A stretch of DNA of 64,000 bases from Pictodentalium vernedei (GCA_031216915.1 JAUFNR010000029.1:62001-126000), one strand, 5' to 3'; positions 1 to 10,556 are shown, numbered from the stretch's first letter. Made by a program: numbers and translations. The notes: generated from the sequence alone by a model not told the origin.

Positions 1-231
1 CTTCAGACAACTTTTTCTGCCCTGAAAACAGGGGAGGGGGAGGGGGCGTCAAACAACAAACACGAGAGAAAAATTGACCTGAAGGGAAGTTCCCAAGATG
101 TGCACATGTTTTTTCAGGGAATTAACAACAAAAATACGAAATAGTAAATTGTATTTTTTAGGTCCAAAAGTCATCAAATCACTTCCTCTTTTATCAGGAA
201 TATTCAACAATTATGCAAGATGTCAATAGAA

Positions 232-254
232 TGTTTCAAACGTTTATTGAAACA
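232..254. repeat. 8-bp perfect inverted repeat, 7-nt loop, in every monomer
   Basis: TGTTTCAA and TTGAAACA flank the loop ACGTTTA. The copies I compared in all classes have the same stem and loop. It could be a protein-binding palindrome or a cruciform or hairpin. It does not lead a T run on either strand in the manner of a bacterial terminator. Confidence 0.7.
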
Positions 255-355
255 ATATATTTTCCCAGGGCTGTTTATTTTAAGAGATTGCATCATTTCC
301 GAGTGCAACATTTCAAGATAGGTAATTCTAAATCAAGTATTTAGTTCAGCGATAC

Positions 356-367
356 CAACAACAACAA
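356..367 (+). repeat. Short CAA trinucleotide tract
   Basis: Four CAA triplets are seen in classes a and a'. The same site is CAACAACAACGAC in b, c and e and CAACAACCATGAC in d and d*. It is useful as a class marker. Confidence 0.7.
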
Positions 368-410
368 CTAGCTAGGTTGATTCTGAGTTAACTCTTCTCA
401 TTTTACCAGC

Positions 411-449
411 ATTAAATATTGGCATTCTTTTAGTCAGCTAACGAATAAA
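411..449 (+). promoter_or_regulatory. Polyadenylation-signal-like motifs ATTAAA and AATAAA
   Basis: ATTAAA lies at 411-416 and AATAAA at 444-449. They recur in nearly every monomer, about 650 bp downstream of the E3 stop codon of the preceding unit. A transcript starting in one monomer would meet them in the next. In AT-rich DNA these hexamers arise easily by chance. Confidence 0.25.
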
Positions 450-453
450 TTGT

Positions 454-459
454 TATAAA
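454..459 (+). promoter_or_regulatory. TATAAA motif upstream of the E1 ORF
   Basis: TATAAAG lies about 80 bp before the ATG of the E1 small ORF and is kept in all classes. No initiator or other promoter element was recognised, so this is weak evidence for a promoter. Confidence 0.18.
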
Positions 460-468
460 GCAATTTTG

Positions 469-484
469 TGGCCCGATGGTTGGG
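469..484 (+). promoter_or_regulatory. Sequence resembling a tRNA/SINE A box
   Basis: TGGCCCGATGGTTGGG resembles the pol III A-box consensus TGGCNNAGTGG, with the central AG reversed. About 38 bp downstream, TTCGTTCTTCC is a poor match to a B box (GGTTCGANTCC). This could be a decayed tRNA-derived SINE head; it could equally be chance. Confidence 0.15.
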
Positions 485-520
485 TGTATTTAACTTTTCT
501 AGCCTTTTTCGTTCTTCCAG

Positions 521-653
521 AAAAGCCATGGTGTGATGATAAAACTTTTAGAGAAAGGCTGTGCACTTAATATCTGTACTCTAGCTAAAGTTCATCTTTC
601 AGTCCTATATGTAGCTCAGCCTGATATCGAACAAACAATAGGTCATAAATTAG
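521..653 (+). other. Exon-like block E1 (A-form monomers a and c)
   Basis: An acceptor CCTTTTTCGTTCTTCCAG ends at 520, and a donor TTAG|GTGAAG lies at 654. A second acceptor-like site, CATCTTTCAG, ends at 602. From the ATG at 536 a frame runs through the donor and stops at 722-724, giving 62 residues with no family I recognise. In b and d an extra C makes the donor GGCTGAAG and brings in an early TGA; in e it is TATGCTGAAG. The donor is therefore intact only in a, a', c and the c/d hybrid. Confidence 0.35.
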
Positions 654-695
654 GTGAAGACATTGATGATTGCATCTCTTTCTCTTTCATTTCAG
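654..695 (+). other. 42-bp intron-like gap between E1 and E2
   Basis: It begins GTGAAG and ends with a long pyrimidine tract and acceptor (CTCTTTCTCTTTCATTTCAG). At 42 bp it is below the size most animal spliceosomes remove. The acceptor may instead serve a distant donor. Its length is a multiple of three. Confidence 0.3.
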
Positions 696-852
696 ATGCT
701 GCAATCGATACAAAGAAGTCATGATATACATCATACCAGCAAAACAGAAAAAGAAGACGTCTCCTCATGGATTGCTGCAACAATGCGAACAGAAAGTGGC
801 ATACTATACTTGCCTGAAAACTCAAGAAACCACCCGAATACCTACATGACAG
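696..852 (+). other. Exon-like block E2, A form (157 bp)
   Basis: Flanked by a strong acceptor (CTTTCATTTCAG) and a strong donor (ACAG|GTAAGA), the block opens directly with ATG and is free of stops in that frame (52 codons plus one base). The B form in b, d and e is 158 bp because of one extra A (CATAACC for CATACC). The product has no motif or family I recognise. The flanking splice signals are among the best-preserved parts of the monomer. Confidence 0.5.
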
Positions 853-914
853 GTAAGAAAACCTTAAAAACATATATATTTTTTTAACCAATACATGTTT
901 TTTTTCTTTTTCAG
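853..914 (+). other. 62-bp intron-like segment between E2 and E3
   Basis: It begins GTAAGA, contains TTTTTAACC as a possible branch-point region, and ends with an eight-T tract, C, five T and CAG. This is a complete minimal intron by eye. T-run length varies in a few copies: two T short near 39670, one T long near 53790, and a G interruption near 60844. Confidence 0.5.
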
Positions 915-1063
915 AATGTTTATTTGTTGCAGAATCCTCAGACGGAGAATAGAGAATTCCTATAACATAGTACTATCACCACCGATGAACTTTGGAAATT
1001 GGTATTTAACTCCAAAATGAGACAATTTTGACCATTTTTGAAGCAATCAACTGCGAAAATCAG
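915..1063 (+). other. Exon-like block E3 with downstream donor-like site
   Basis: It follows the acceptor TTTTTCAG. In the E2 frame only 38 bases are read before TAG; the rest would be 3' untranslated. A donor-like CAG|GTGAAT lies at 1064, so E3 could also be an internal non-coding exon of 149 bp. Class sites in this block (ATGAGACAA versus ATGGCACAA, CCATTTTTG versus CCATATTTG) help classify monomers. Confidence 0.35.
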
Positions 1064-1147
1064 GTGAATATATTTATGTGATATGTTGAAATTCTGATGG
1101 TGTGCCATTTAATCCAGGAAGGGTCATACGGAGAGCTATATCTCTCT

Positions 1148-1175
1148 CAAGTATATCCCGTCAAGTATAGCCCTT
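1148..1175 (+). repeat. 14-bp imperfect direct repeat at the monomer junction
   Basis: CAAGTATATCCCGT is followed immediately by CAAGTATAGCCCTT, 12 of 14 bases alike. It spans the end of one monomer and the start of the next in this phasing and recurs at every junction. It may be the trace of a small slippage duplication or of the ligation that first made the tandem. Confidence 0.6.
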
Positions 1176-1897
1176 CGGACAACGTTTTCTGCCCTGAAAA
1201 CAGGGGAGGGGGGGGGAGGGGGGCGTCATACAACAAACACGATAGAGAAATTGACCTGAAGGGAAGTTCCCATGATGTGCTCATGTTTTTCAGGGAATTA
1301 ACAACAAAAATACGAAATAGTAAATTGTATTTTTTAGGTCCAAAAGTAATCAAATCACTTCCTCTTTTATCATGAATATTCAACAATTATGCAAGATGTC
1401 AATAGAATGTTTCAAACGTTTATTGAAACAATATATTTTCCCAGGGCTGTTTATTTTAAGAGATTGCATCATTTCCGAGTGCAACATTTCAAGATAGGTA
1501 ATTCTAAATCAAGTATTTAGTTCAGCGATACCAACAACAACGACTAGCTAGGTTGATCCTGAGTTAACTCTTCTCATTTTACCAGCATTAAATATTGGCA
1601 TTCTTTTAGTCAGCTAACGAATAAATTGTTATAAAGCAATTTTGTGGCCCGATGGTTGGGTGTATTTACCTTTTCTAGCCTTTTTCGTTTTTCCAGAAAA
1701 GCCATGGTGTGATGATAAACCTTTTAGAGACAGGCTGTGCACTTAATATCTGTACTCTAGCTAAAGTTCATCTTTCAGTCCTATATGTAGCTCAGCCTGA
1801 TATCGAACAAACAATAGGTCATAAATTAGGCTGAAGACATTGATGATTGCATCTCTTTCTCTTTCATTTCAGATGCTGCAATCGATACAAAGAAGTC

Positions 1898-2130
1898 ATG
1901 ATATACATCATAACCATCAAAACAGAAAAAGAAGACGTCTCCTCATGGATGGCTGCAACAATGCGAACAGAAAGTGGCATACTATACTTGCCTGAAAACT
2001 CAAGAAACCACCAGAATACCTACATGACAGGTAAGAAAACCTTAAAAACATATATATTTTTTTAACCAATACATGTTTTTTTTCTTTTTCAGAATGTTTA
2101 TTTGTTGCAGAATCCTCAGACAGAGAATAG
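1898..2130 (+). pseudogene. Possible decayed mini-gene, E2 plus E3, B form (56 codons if spliced)
   Basis: In B-form monomers the extra A in E2 puts the shared downstream frame in phase with a different ATG, at 1898. Joining 1898-2030 to 2093-2130 gives a 56-codon frame ending at the equivalent TAG. This copy has a private Gly-to-Arg change just before the stop. The A and B forms share all residues after the indel except the class differences, but have different starts, which points to drift rather than conserved coding. Confidence 0.18.
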
Positions 2131-4694
2131 AGAATTCCTATAACATAGTACTATCACCACCGATGAACTTTGGAAATTGGTATTTAACTCCAAAATGGCA
2201 CAATTTTGACCATATTTGAAGCAATCAACTGCGAAAATCAGGTGAATATATTTATGTGATATGTTGAAATTCCGACGGTGTGCCATTTAATCCAGGAAGG
2301 GTCATACGGAGACCTATATCTTTCTCAAGTATATCCCGTCAAGTATAGCCCTTCAGACAACCTTTTCTGCTCTGAAAACAGGGGAAGGGGAGGGGGATTC
2401 AAACAACAAAGACGAGAGAAAAATTGACCTGAAGGGAAGTTCCCAAGATGTGCACATGTTTTTCAGGGAATTAACAACAAAAATACGAAATAGTAAATTG
2501 TATTTTTTAGGTCCAAAAGTCATCAAATCACTTCCTCTTTTATCAGGAAAATTCAACAATTATGCAAGATGCCAATAGAATGTTTCAAACGTTTATTGAA
2601 ACAATATATTTTCCCAGGGCTGTTTATTTTAAGAGATTGCATCATTTCCGAGTGCAACATTTCAAGATAGGTAATTCTAAATCAAGTATTTAGTTCAGCG
2701 ATACCAACAACAACGACTAGCTAAGTTGATCCTGAGTTAACTCTTCTCATTTTACCAGCATTAAATATTGGCATTCTTTTAGTCAGCTAACGAATAAATT
2801 GTTATAAAGCAATTTTGTGGCCCGATGGTTGGGTGTATTTAACTTTTCTAGCCTTTTTCGTTCTTCCAGAAAAGCCATGGTGTGATGATAAAACTTTTAG
2901 AGAAAGGCTGTGCACTTAATATCTGTACTCTAGCTAAAGTTCATCTTTCAGTCCTATATGTAGCTCAGCCTGATATCGAACAAACAATAGGTCATAAATT
3001 AGGTGAAGACATTGATGATTGCATCTCTTTCTCTTTCATTTCAGATGCTGCAATCGATACAAAGAAGTCATGATATACATCATACCAGCAAAACAGAAAA
3101 AGAAGACGTCTCCTCATGGATTGCTGCAACAATGCGAACAGAAAGTGGCATACTATACTTGCCTGAAAACTCAAGAAACCACCAGAATACCTACATGACA
3201 GGTAAGAAAACCTTAAAAACATATATATTTTTTTAACCAATACATGTTTTTTTTCTTTTTCAGAATGTTTATTTGTTGCAGAATCCTCAGACGGAGAATA
3301 GAGAATTCCTATAACATAGTACTATCACCACCGATGAACTTTGGAAATTGGTATTTAACTCCAAAATGAGACAATTTTGACCATTTTTGAAGCAATCAAC
3401 TGCGAAAATCAGGTGAATATATTTATGTGATATGTTGAAATTCTGATGGTGTGCCATTTAATCCAGGAAGGGTCATACGGAGACCTATATCTTTCTCAAG
3501 TATATCCCGTCAAGTATAGCCCTTCAGACAACCTTTTCTGCTCTGAAAACAGGGGAAGGGGAGGGGGATTCAAACAACAAAGACGAGAGAAAAATTGACC
3601 TGAAGGGAAGTTCCCAAGATGTGCACATGTTTTTCAGGGAATTAACAACAAAAATACGAAATAGTAAATTGTATTTTTTAGGTCCAAAAGTCATCAAATC
3701 ACTTCCTCTTTTATCAGGAATATTCAACAATTATGCAAGATGTCAATAGAATGTTTCAAACGTTTATTGAAACAATATATTTTCCCAGGGCTGTTTATTT
3801 TAAGAGATTGCATCATTTCCGAGTGCAACATTTCAAGATAGGTAATTCTAAATCAAGTATTTAGTTCAGCGATACCAACAACCATGACTAGCTAGGTTGA
3901 TCCTGAGTTAACTCTTCTCATTTTACCAGCATTAAATATTGGCATTCTTTTAGTCAGCTAACGAATAAATTGTTATAAAGCAATTTTGTGGCCCGATGGT
4001 TGGGTGTATTTAACTTTTCTAGCCTTTTTCGTTCTTCCAGAAAAGCCTATGTGTGATGATAAAACTTTTAGAGAAAGGCTGTGCACTTAATATCTGTACT
4101 CTAGCTAAAGTTCATCTTTCAGTCCTATATGTAGCTCAGCCTGATATCGAACAAACAATAGGTCATAAATTAGGCTGAAGACATTGATGATTGCATCTCT
4201 TTCTCTTTCATTTCAGATGCTGCAATCGATACAAAGAAGTCATGATATACATCATAACCAGCAAAACAGAAAAAGAAGACGTCTACTCATGGATGGCTGC
4301 AACAATGCGAACAGAAAGTGGCATACTATACTTGCCTGAAAACTCAAGAAACCACCAGAATACCTACATGACAGGTAAGAAAACCTTAAAAACATATATA
4401 TTTTTTTAACCAATACATGTTTTTTTTCTTTTTCAGAATGTTTATTTGTTGCAGAATCCTCAGACGGAGAATAGAGAATTCCTATAACATAGTACTATCA
4501 CCACCGATGAACTTTGGAAATTGGTATTTAACTCCAAAATGAGACAATTTTGACCATATTTGAAGCAATCAACTGCGAAAATCAGGTGAATATATTTATG
4601 TGATATGTTGAAATTCTGACGGTGTGCCATTTAATCCAGGAAGGGTCATACGGAGAGCTATATCTTTCTCAAGTATATCCCGTCAAGTATAGCC

Positions 4695-5866
4695 CTTCAG
4701 ACAACTTTTTCTGCCCTGAAAACAGGGGAGGGGGAGGGGGCGTCAAACAACAAACACGAGAGAAAAATTGACCTGAAGGGAAGTTCCCAAGATGTGCACA
4801 TGTTTTTTCAGGGAATTAACAACAAAAATACGAAATAGTAAATTGTATTTTTTAGGTCCAAAAGTCATCAAATCACTTCCTCTTTTATCAGGAATATTCA
4901 ACAATTATGCAAGATGTCAATAGAATGTTTCAAACGTTTATTGAAACAATATATTTTCCCAGGGCTGTTTATTTTAAGAGATTGCATCATTTCCGAGTGC
5001 AACATTTCAAGATAGGTAATTCTAAATCAAGTATTTAGTTCAGCGATACCAACAACAACAACTAGCTAGGTTGATTCTGAGTTAACTCTTCTCATTTTAC
5101 CAGCATTAAATATTGGCATTCTTTTAGTCAGCTAACGAATAAATTGTTATAAAGCAATTTTGTGGCCCGATGGTTGGGTGTATTTAACTTTTCTAGCCTT
5201 TTTCGTTCTTCCAGAAAAGCCATGGTGTGATGATAAAACTTTTAGAGAAAGGCTGTGCACTTAATATCTGTACTCTAGCTAAAGTTCATCTTTCAGTCCT
5301 ATATGTAGCTCAGCCTGATATCGAACAAACAATAGGTCATAAATTAGGTGAAGACATTGATGATTGCATCTCTTTCTCTTTCATTTCAGATGCTGCAATC
5401 GATACAAAGAAGTCATGATATACATCATACCAGCAAAACAGAAAAAGAAGACGTCTCCTCATGGATTGCTGCAACAATGCGAACAGAAAGTGGCATACTA
5501 TACTTGCCTGAAAACTCAAGAAACCACCCGAATACCTACATGACAGGTAAGAAAACCTTAAAAACATATATATTTTTTTAACCAATACATGTTTTTTTTC
5601 TTTTTCAGAATGTTTATTTGTTGCAGAATCCTCAGACGGAGAATAGAGAATTCCTATAACATAGTACTATCACCACCGATGAACTTTGGAAATTGGTATT
5701 TAACTCCAAAATGAGACAATTTTGACCATTTTTGAAGCAATCAACTGCGAAAATCAGGTGAATATATTTATGTGATATGTTGAAATTCTGATGGTGTGCC
5801 ATTTAATCCAGGAAGGGTCATACGGAGAGCTATATCTCTCTCAAGTATATCCCGTCAAGTATAGCC
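4695..5866 (+). repeat. Hybrid monomer a', second copy; marks loss of class e between H1 and H2
   Basis: It directly follows class d. The left part is e-like through AAAAATACG (A at 4830) and the right part is a-like from TTTTTTAGG (T at 4853), so the exchange lies in 4831-4852, a 22-bp interval. It shares the private TTGATTCTGAG with the monomer at 1, so both derive from one exchange event that was then amplified. Confidence 0.9.
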
Positions 5867-8800
5867 CTTCGGACAACGTTTTCTGCCCTGAAAACAGGGG
5901 AGGGGGGGGAGGGGGGCGTCATACAACAAACACGATAGAGAAATTGACCTGAAGGGAAGTTCCCATGATGTGCTCATGTTTTTCAGGGAATTAACAACAA
6001 AAATACGAAATAGTAAATTGTATTTTTTAGGTCCAAAAGTAATCAAATCACTTCCTCTTTTATCATGAATATTCAACAATTATGCAAGATGTCAATAGAA
6101 TGTTTCAAACGTTTATTGAAACAATATATTTTCCCAGGGCTGTTTATTTTAAGAGATTGCATCATTTCCGAGTGCAACATTTCAAGATAGGTAATTCTAA
6201 ATCAAGTATTTAGTTCAGCGATACCAACAACAACGACTAGCTAGGTTGATCCTGAGTTAACTCTTCTCATTTTACCAGCATTAAATATTGGCATTCTTTT
6301 AGTCAGCTAACGAATAAATTGTTATAAAGCAATTTTGTGGCCCGATGGTTGGGTGTATTTACCTTTTCTAGCCTTTTTCGTTTTTCCAGAAAAGCCATGG
6401 TGTGATGATAAACCTTTTAGAGACAGGCTGTGCACTTAATATCTGTACTCTAGCTAAAGTTCATCTTTCAGTCCTATATGTAGCTCAGCCTGATATCGAA
6501 CAAACAATAGGTCATAAATTAGGCTGAAGACATTGATGATTGCATCTCTTTCTCTTTCATTTCAGATGCTGCAATCGATACAAAGAAGTCATGATATACA
6601 TCATAACCATCAAAACAGAAAAAGAAGACGTCTCCTCATGGATGGCTGCAACAATGCGAACAGAAAGTGGCATACTATACTTGCCTGAAAACTCAAGAAA
6701 CCACCAGAATACCTACATGACAGGTAAGAAAACCTTAAAAACATATATATTTTTTTAACCAATACATGTTTTTTTTCTTTTTCAGAATGTTTATTTGTTG
6801 CAGAATCCTCAGACGGAGAATAGAGAATTCCTATAACATAGTACTATCACCACCGATGAACTTTGGAAATTGGTATTTAACTCCAAAATGGCACAATTTT
6901 GACCATATTTGAAGCAATCAACTGCGAAAATCAGGTGAATATATTTATGTGATATGTTGAAATTCCGACGGTGTGCCATTTAATCCAGGAAGGGTCATAC
7001 GGAGACCTATATCTTTCTCAAGTATATCCCGTCAAGTATAGCCCTTCAGACAACCTTTTCTGCTCTGAAAACAGGGGAAGGGGAGGGGGATTCAAACAAC
7101 AAAGACGAGAGAAAAATTGACCTGAAGGGAAGTTCCCAAGATGTGCACATGTTTTTCAGGGAATTAACAACAAAAATACGAAATAGTAAATTGTATTTTT
7201 TAGGTCCAAAAGTCATCAAATCACTTCCTCTTTTATCAGGAAAATTCAACAATTATGCAAGATGCCAATAGAATGTTTCAAACGTTTATTGAAACAATAT
7301 ATTTTCCCAGGGCTGTTTATTTTAAGAGATTGCATCATTTCCGAGTGCAACATTTCAAGATAGGTAATTCTAAATCAAGTATTTAGTTCAGCGATACCAA
7401 CAACAACGACTAGCTAAGTTGATCCTGAGTTAACTCTTCTCATTTTACCAGCATTAAATATTGGCATTCTTTTAGTCAGCTAACGAATAAATTGTTATAA
7501 AGCAATTTTGTGGCCCGATGGTTGGGTGTATTTAACTTTTCTAGCCTTTTTCGTTCTTCCAGAAAAGCCATGGTGTGATGATAAAACTTTTAGAGAAAGG
7601 CTGTGCACTTAATATCTGTACTCTAGCTAAAGTTCATCTTTCAGTCCTATATGTAGCTCAGCCTGATATCGAACAAACAATAGGTCATAAATTAGGTGAA
7701 GACATTGATGATTGCATCTCTTTCTCTTTCATTTCAGATGCTGCAATCGATACAAAGAAGTCATGATATACATCATACCAGCAAAACAGAAAAAGAAGAC
7801 GTCTCCTCATGGATTGCTGCAACAATGCGAACAGAAAGTGGCATACTATACTTGCCTGAAAACTCAAGAAACCACCCGAATACCTACATGACAGGTAAGA
7901 AAACCTTAAAAACATATATATTTTTTTAACCAATACATGTTTTTTTTCTTTTTCAGAATGTTTATTTGTTGCAGAATCCTCAGACGGAGAATAGAGAATT
8001 CCTATAACATAGTACTATCACCACCGATGAACTTTGGAAATTGGTATTTAACTCCAAAATGAGACAATTTTGACCATTTTTGAAGCAATCAACTGCGAAA
8101 ATCAGGTGAATATATTTATGTGATATGTTGAAATTCTGATGGTGTGCCATTTAATCCAGGAAGGGTCATACGGAGACCTATATCTTTCTCAAGTATATCC
8201 CGTCAAGTATAGCCCTTCAGACAACCTTTTCTGCTCTGAAAACAGGGGAAGGGGAGGGGGATTCAAACAACAAAGACGAGAGAAAAATTGACCTGAAGGG
8301 AAGTTCCCAAGATGTGCACATGTTTTTCAGGGAATTAACAACAAAAATACGAAATAGTAAATTGTATTTTTTAGGTCCAAAAGTCATCAAATCACTTCCT
8401 CTTTTATCAGGAATATTCAACAATTATGCAAGATGTCAATAGAATGTTTCAAACGTTTATTGAAACAATATATTTTCCCAGGGCTGTTTATTTTAAGAGA
8501 TTGCATCATTTCCGAGTGCAACATTTCAAGATAGGTAATTCTAAATCAAGTATTTAGTTCAGCGATACCAACAACCATGACTAGCTAGGTTGATCCTGAG
8601 TTAACTCTTCTCATTTTACCAGCATTAAATATTGGCATTCTTTTAGTCAGCTAACGAATAAATTGTTATAAAGCAATTTTGTGGCCCGATGGTTGGGTGT
8701 ATTTAACTTTTCTAGCCTTTTTCGTTCTTCCAGAAAAGCCTATGTGTGATGATAAAACTTTTAGAGAAAGGCTGTGCACTTAATATCTGTACTCTAGCTA

Positions 8801-10556
8801 AAGTTCATCTTTCAGTCCTATATGTAGCTCAGCCTGATATCGAACAAACAATAGGTCATAAATTAGGCTGAAGACATTGATGATTGCATCTCTTTCTCTT
8901 TCATTTCAGATGCTGCAATCGATACAAAGAAGTCATGATATACATCATAACCAGCAAAACAGAAAAAGAAGACGTCTACTCATGGATGGCTGCAACAATG
9001 CGAACAGAAAGTGGCATACTATACTTGCCTGAAAACTCAAGAAACCACCAGAATACCTACATGACAGGTAAGAAAACCTTAAAAACATATATATTTTTTT
9101 AACCAATACATGTTTTTTTTCTTTTTCAGAATGTTTATTTGTTGCAGAATCCTCAGACGGAGAATAGAGAATTCCTATAACATAGTACTATCACCACCGA
9201 TGAACTTTGGAAATTGGTATTTAACTCCAAAATGAGACAATTTTGACCATATTTGAAGCAATCAACTGCGAAAATCAGGTGAATATATTTATGTGATATG
9301 TTGAAATTCTGACGGTGTGCCATTTAATCCAGGAAGGGTCATACGGAGAGCTATATCTTTCTCAAGTATATCCCGTCAAGTATAGCCCTTCAGACAACTT
9401 TTTCTGCCCTGAAAACAGGGGAGGGGGAGGGGGCGTCAAACAACAAACACGAGAGAAAAATTGACCTGAAGGGAAGTTCCCAAGATGTGCACATGTTTTT
9501 TCAGGGAATTAACAACAAAAATACGAAATAGTAAATTGTATTTTTGAGGTCCAAAAGTCATCAAATCACTTCCTCTTTTATCATGAATATTCAACAATTA
9601 TGCAAGATGTCAATAGAATGTTTCAAACGTTTATTGAAACAATATATTTTCCCAGGGCTGTTTATTTTAAGAGATTGCATCATTTCCGAGTGCAACATTT
9701 CAAGATAGGTAATTCTAAATCAAGTATTTAGTTCAGCGATACCAACAACAACGACTAGCTAGGTTGATCCTGAGTTAACTCTTCTCATTTTACCAGCATT
9801 AAATACTGGCATTAGTCAGCTAACGAATAAATTGTTATAAAGCAATTTTGTGGCCCGATGGTTGGGTGTATTTAACTTTTCTAGCCTTTTTCGTTCTTCC
9901 AGAAAAGCCATGGTGTGATGATAAAACTTTTAGAGAAAGGCTGTGCACTTAATACTTGTACTCTAGCTAAAGTTCATCTTTCAGTCCTATATGTAGCTCA
10001 GCCTGATATCGAACAAACAATAGGTCATAAATTATGCTGAAGACATTGATGATTGCATCTCTTTCTCTTTCATTTCAGATGCTGCAATCGACACAAAGAA
10101 GTCATGATATACATCATAACCATCAAAACAGAAATAGAAGACGTCTCCTCATGGATGGCTGCAACAATGCGAACAGAAAGTGGCATACTATACTTGCCTG
10201 AAAACTCAAGAAACCACCAGAATACCTACATGACAGGTAAGAAAACCTTAAAAACATATATATTTTTTTAAACAATACATGTTTTTTTTCTTTTTCAGAA
10301 TGTTTATTTGTTGCAGAATCCTCAGACGGAGAATAGAGAATTCCTATAACATAGTACTATCACCACCGATGAACTTTGGAAATTGGTATTTAACTCCAAA
10401 ATGAGACAATTTTGACCATATTTGAAGCAATCAACTGCGAAAATCAGGTGAATATATTTATGTGATATGTTGAAATTCTGACGATGTGCCATTTAATCCA
10501 GGAAGGGTCATACGGAGAGCTATATCTTTCTCAAGTATATCCCGTCAAGTATAGCC
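4695..10556 (+). repeat. HOR copy H2: 5-mer a'-b-c-d-e
   Basis: Monomers start at 4695 (a'), 5867 (b), 7044 (c), 8215 (d) and 9388 (e); E2 blocks start at 5390, 6566, 7738, 8910 and 10079. The first monomer is the same d/e-left, a-right hybrid as in H1, but this HOR ends in a normal e. It is therefore the boundary copy between 4-mer organisation to the left and 5-mer organisation to the right. The b G-run is the shortest in the window (8 G). Confidence 0.93.

Larger units (their letters stand above)
696..952 (+). pseudogene. Possible decayed mini-gene, E2 plus E3, A form (64 codons if spliced)
   Basis: Joining 696-852 to 915-952 gives an uninterrupted 64-codon frame from the E2 ATG to TAG at 950-952. 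The predicted peptide is hydrophilic, has no signal peptide and matches no family I know. The same frame and stop occur in the other A-form monomers. Against function, class differences inside the frame (Ser/Tyr, Ile/Met, Pro/Gln, Lys/Ile, Ser/Ile) are all amino-acid changing, and no long upstream exon is present. I read it as a relic of a captured gene fragment, or an accidental frame. Confidence 0.2.
1..1172 (+). repeat. Hybrid monomer a' (d/e-type left end, a-type right), first copy
   Basis: The leader GGGGAGGGGGAGGGGGCGTCAAAC and the AAAAATACG state (A at 136) are of e type. From TTTTTTAGG (T at 159) onward the monomer is of a type, including CAACAACAACAACTAG. The exchange lies between 137 and 158. 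Because the monomer preceding this one must have ended in a d-type right end, the HOR to the left of the window probably also lacks e. Confidence 0.88.
1..4694 (+). repeat. HOR copy H1: 4-mer a'-b-c-d
   Basis: Monomers start at 1 (a'), 1173 (b), 2351 (c) and 3522 (d). Their exon-like E2 blocks start at 696, 1873, 3045 and 4217. Class e is absent and the first monomer is the hybrid a'. The c monomer has CACCAGAAT near 3184 where other c copies have CACCCGAAT, a state otherwise seen in b, d and e. The b monomer carries a private A in GACAGAGAATAG near 2122. H1 shares several variants with H2 only: TTGATTCTGAG in a', CTCTGAAAACAGG in c, and GATGAACTTTGG in b. Confidence 0.93.

Noticed and set aside
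31-46. Telomere-like G-rich repeat
   Set aside because: GGGGAGGGGGAGGGGG is a single tract per monomer and not a tandem 6-8-bp telomeric unit.
322-471. Spliced-leader RNA gene (donor-like AG|GTAATT at 322 and Sm-like AATTTTGTGG at 462-471)
   Set aside because: The two elements are about 135 bases apart, longer than expected, and no compact three-stem SL RNA fold or leader was evident. A search for trans-spliced 5' ends carrying this sequence would settle it.
503-519. CENP-B box
   Set aside because: TTTCGTTCTTCCAGAAA shares only TTCG with the essential CENP-B positions; the required A and CGGG are missing.
533-891. Overlapping small ORFs on both strands (for example 62-82 residues) repeated in every monomer
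   Set aside because: They are short, overlap each other in several frames, many need non-ATG starts, and they break in other monomer classes by single-base indels. They are by-products of the repeat, not bacterial-style genes.
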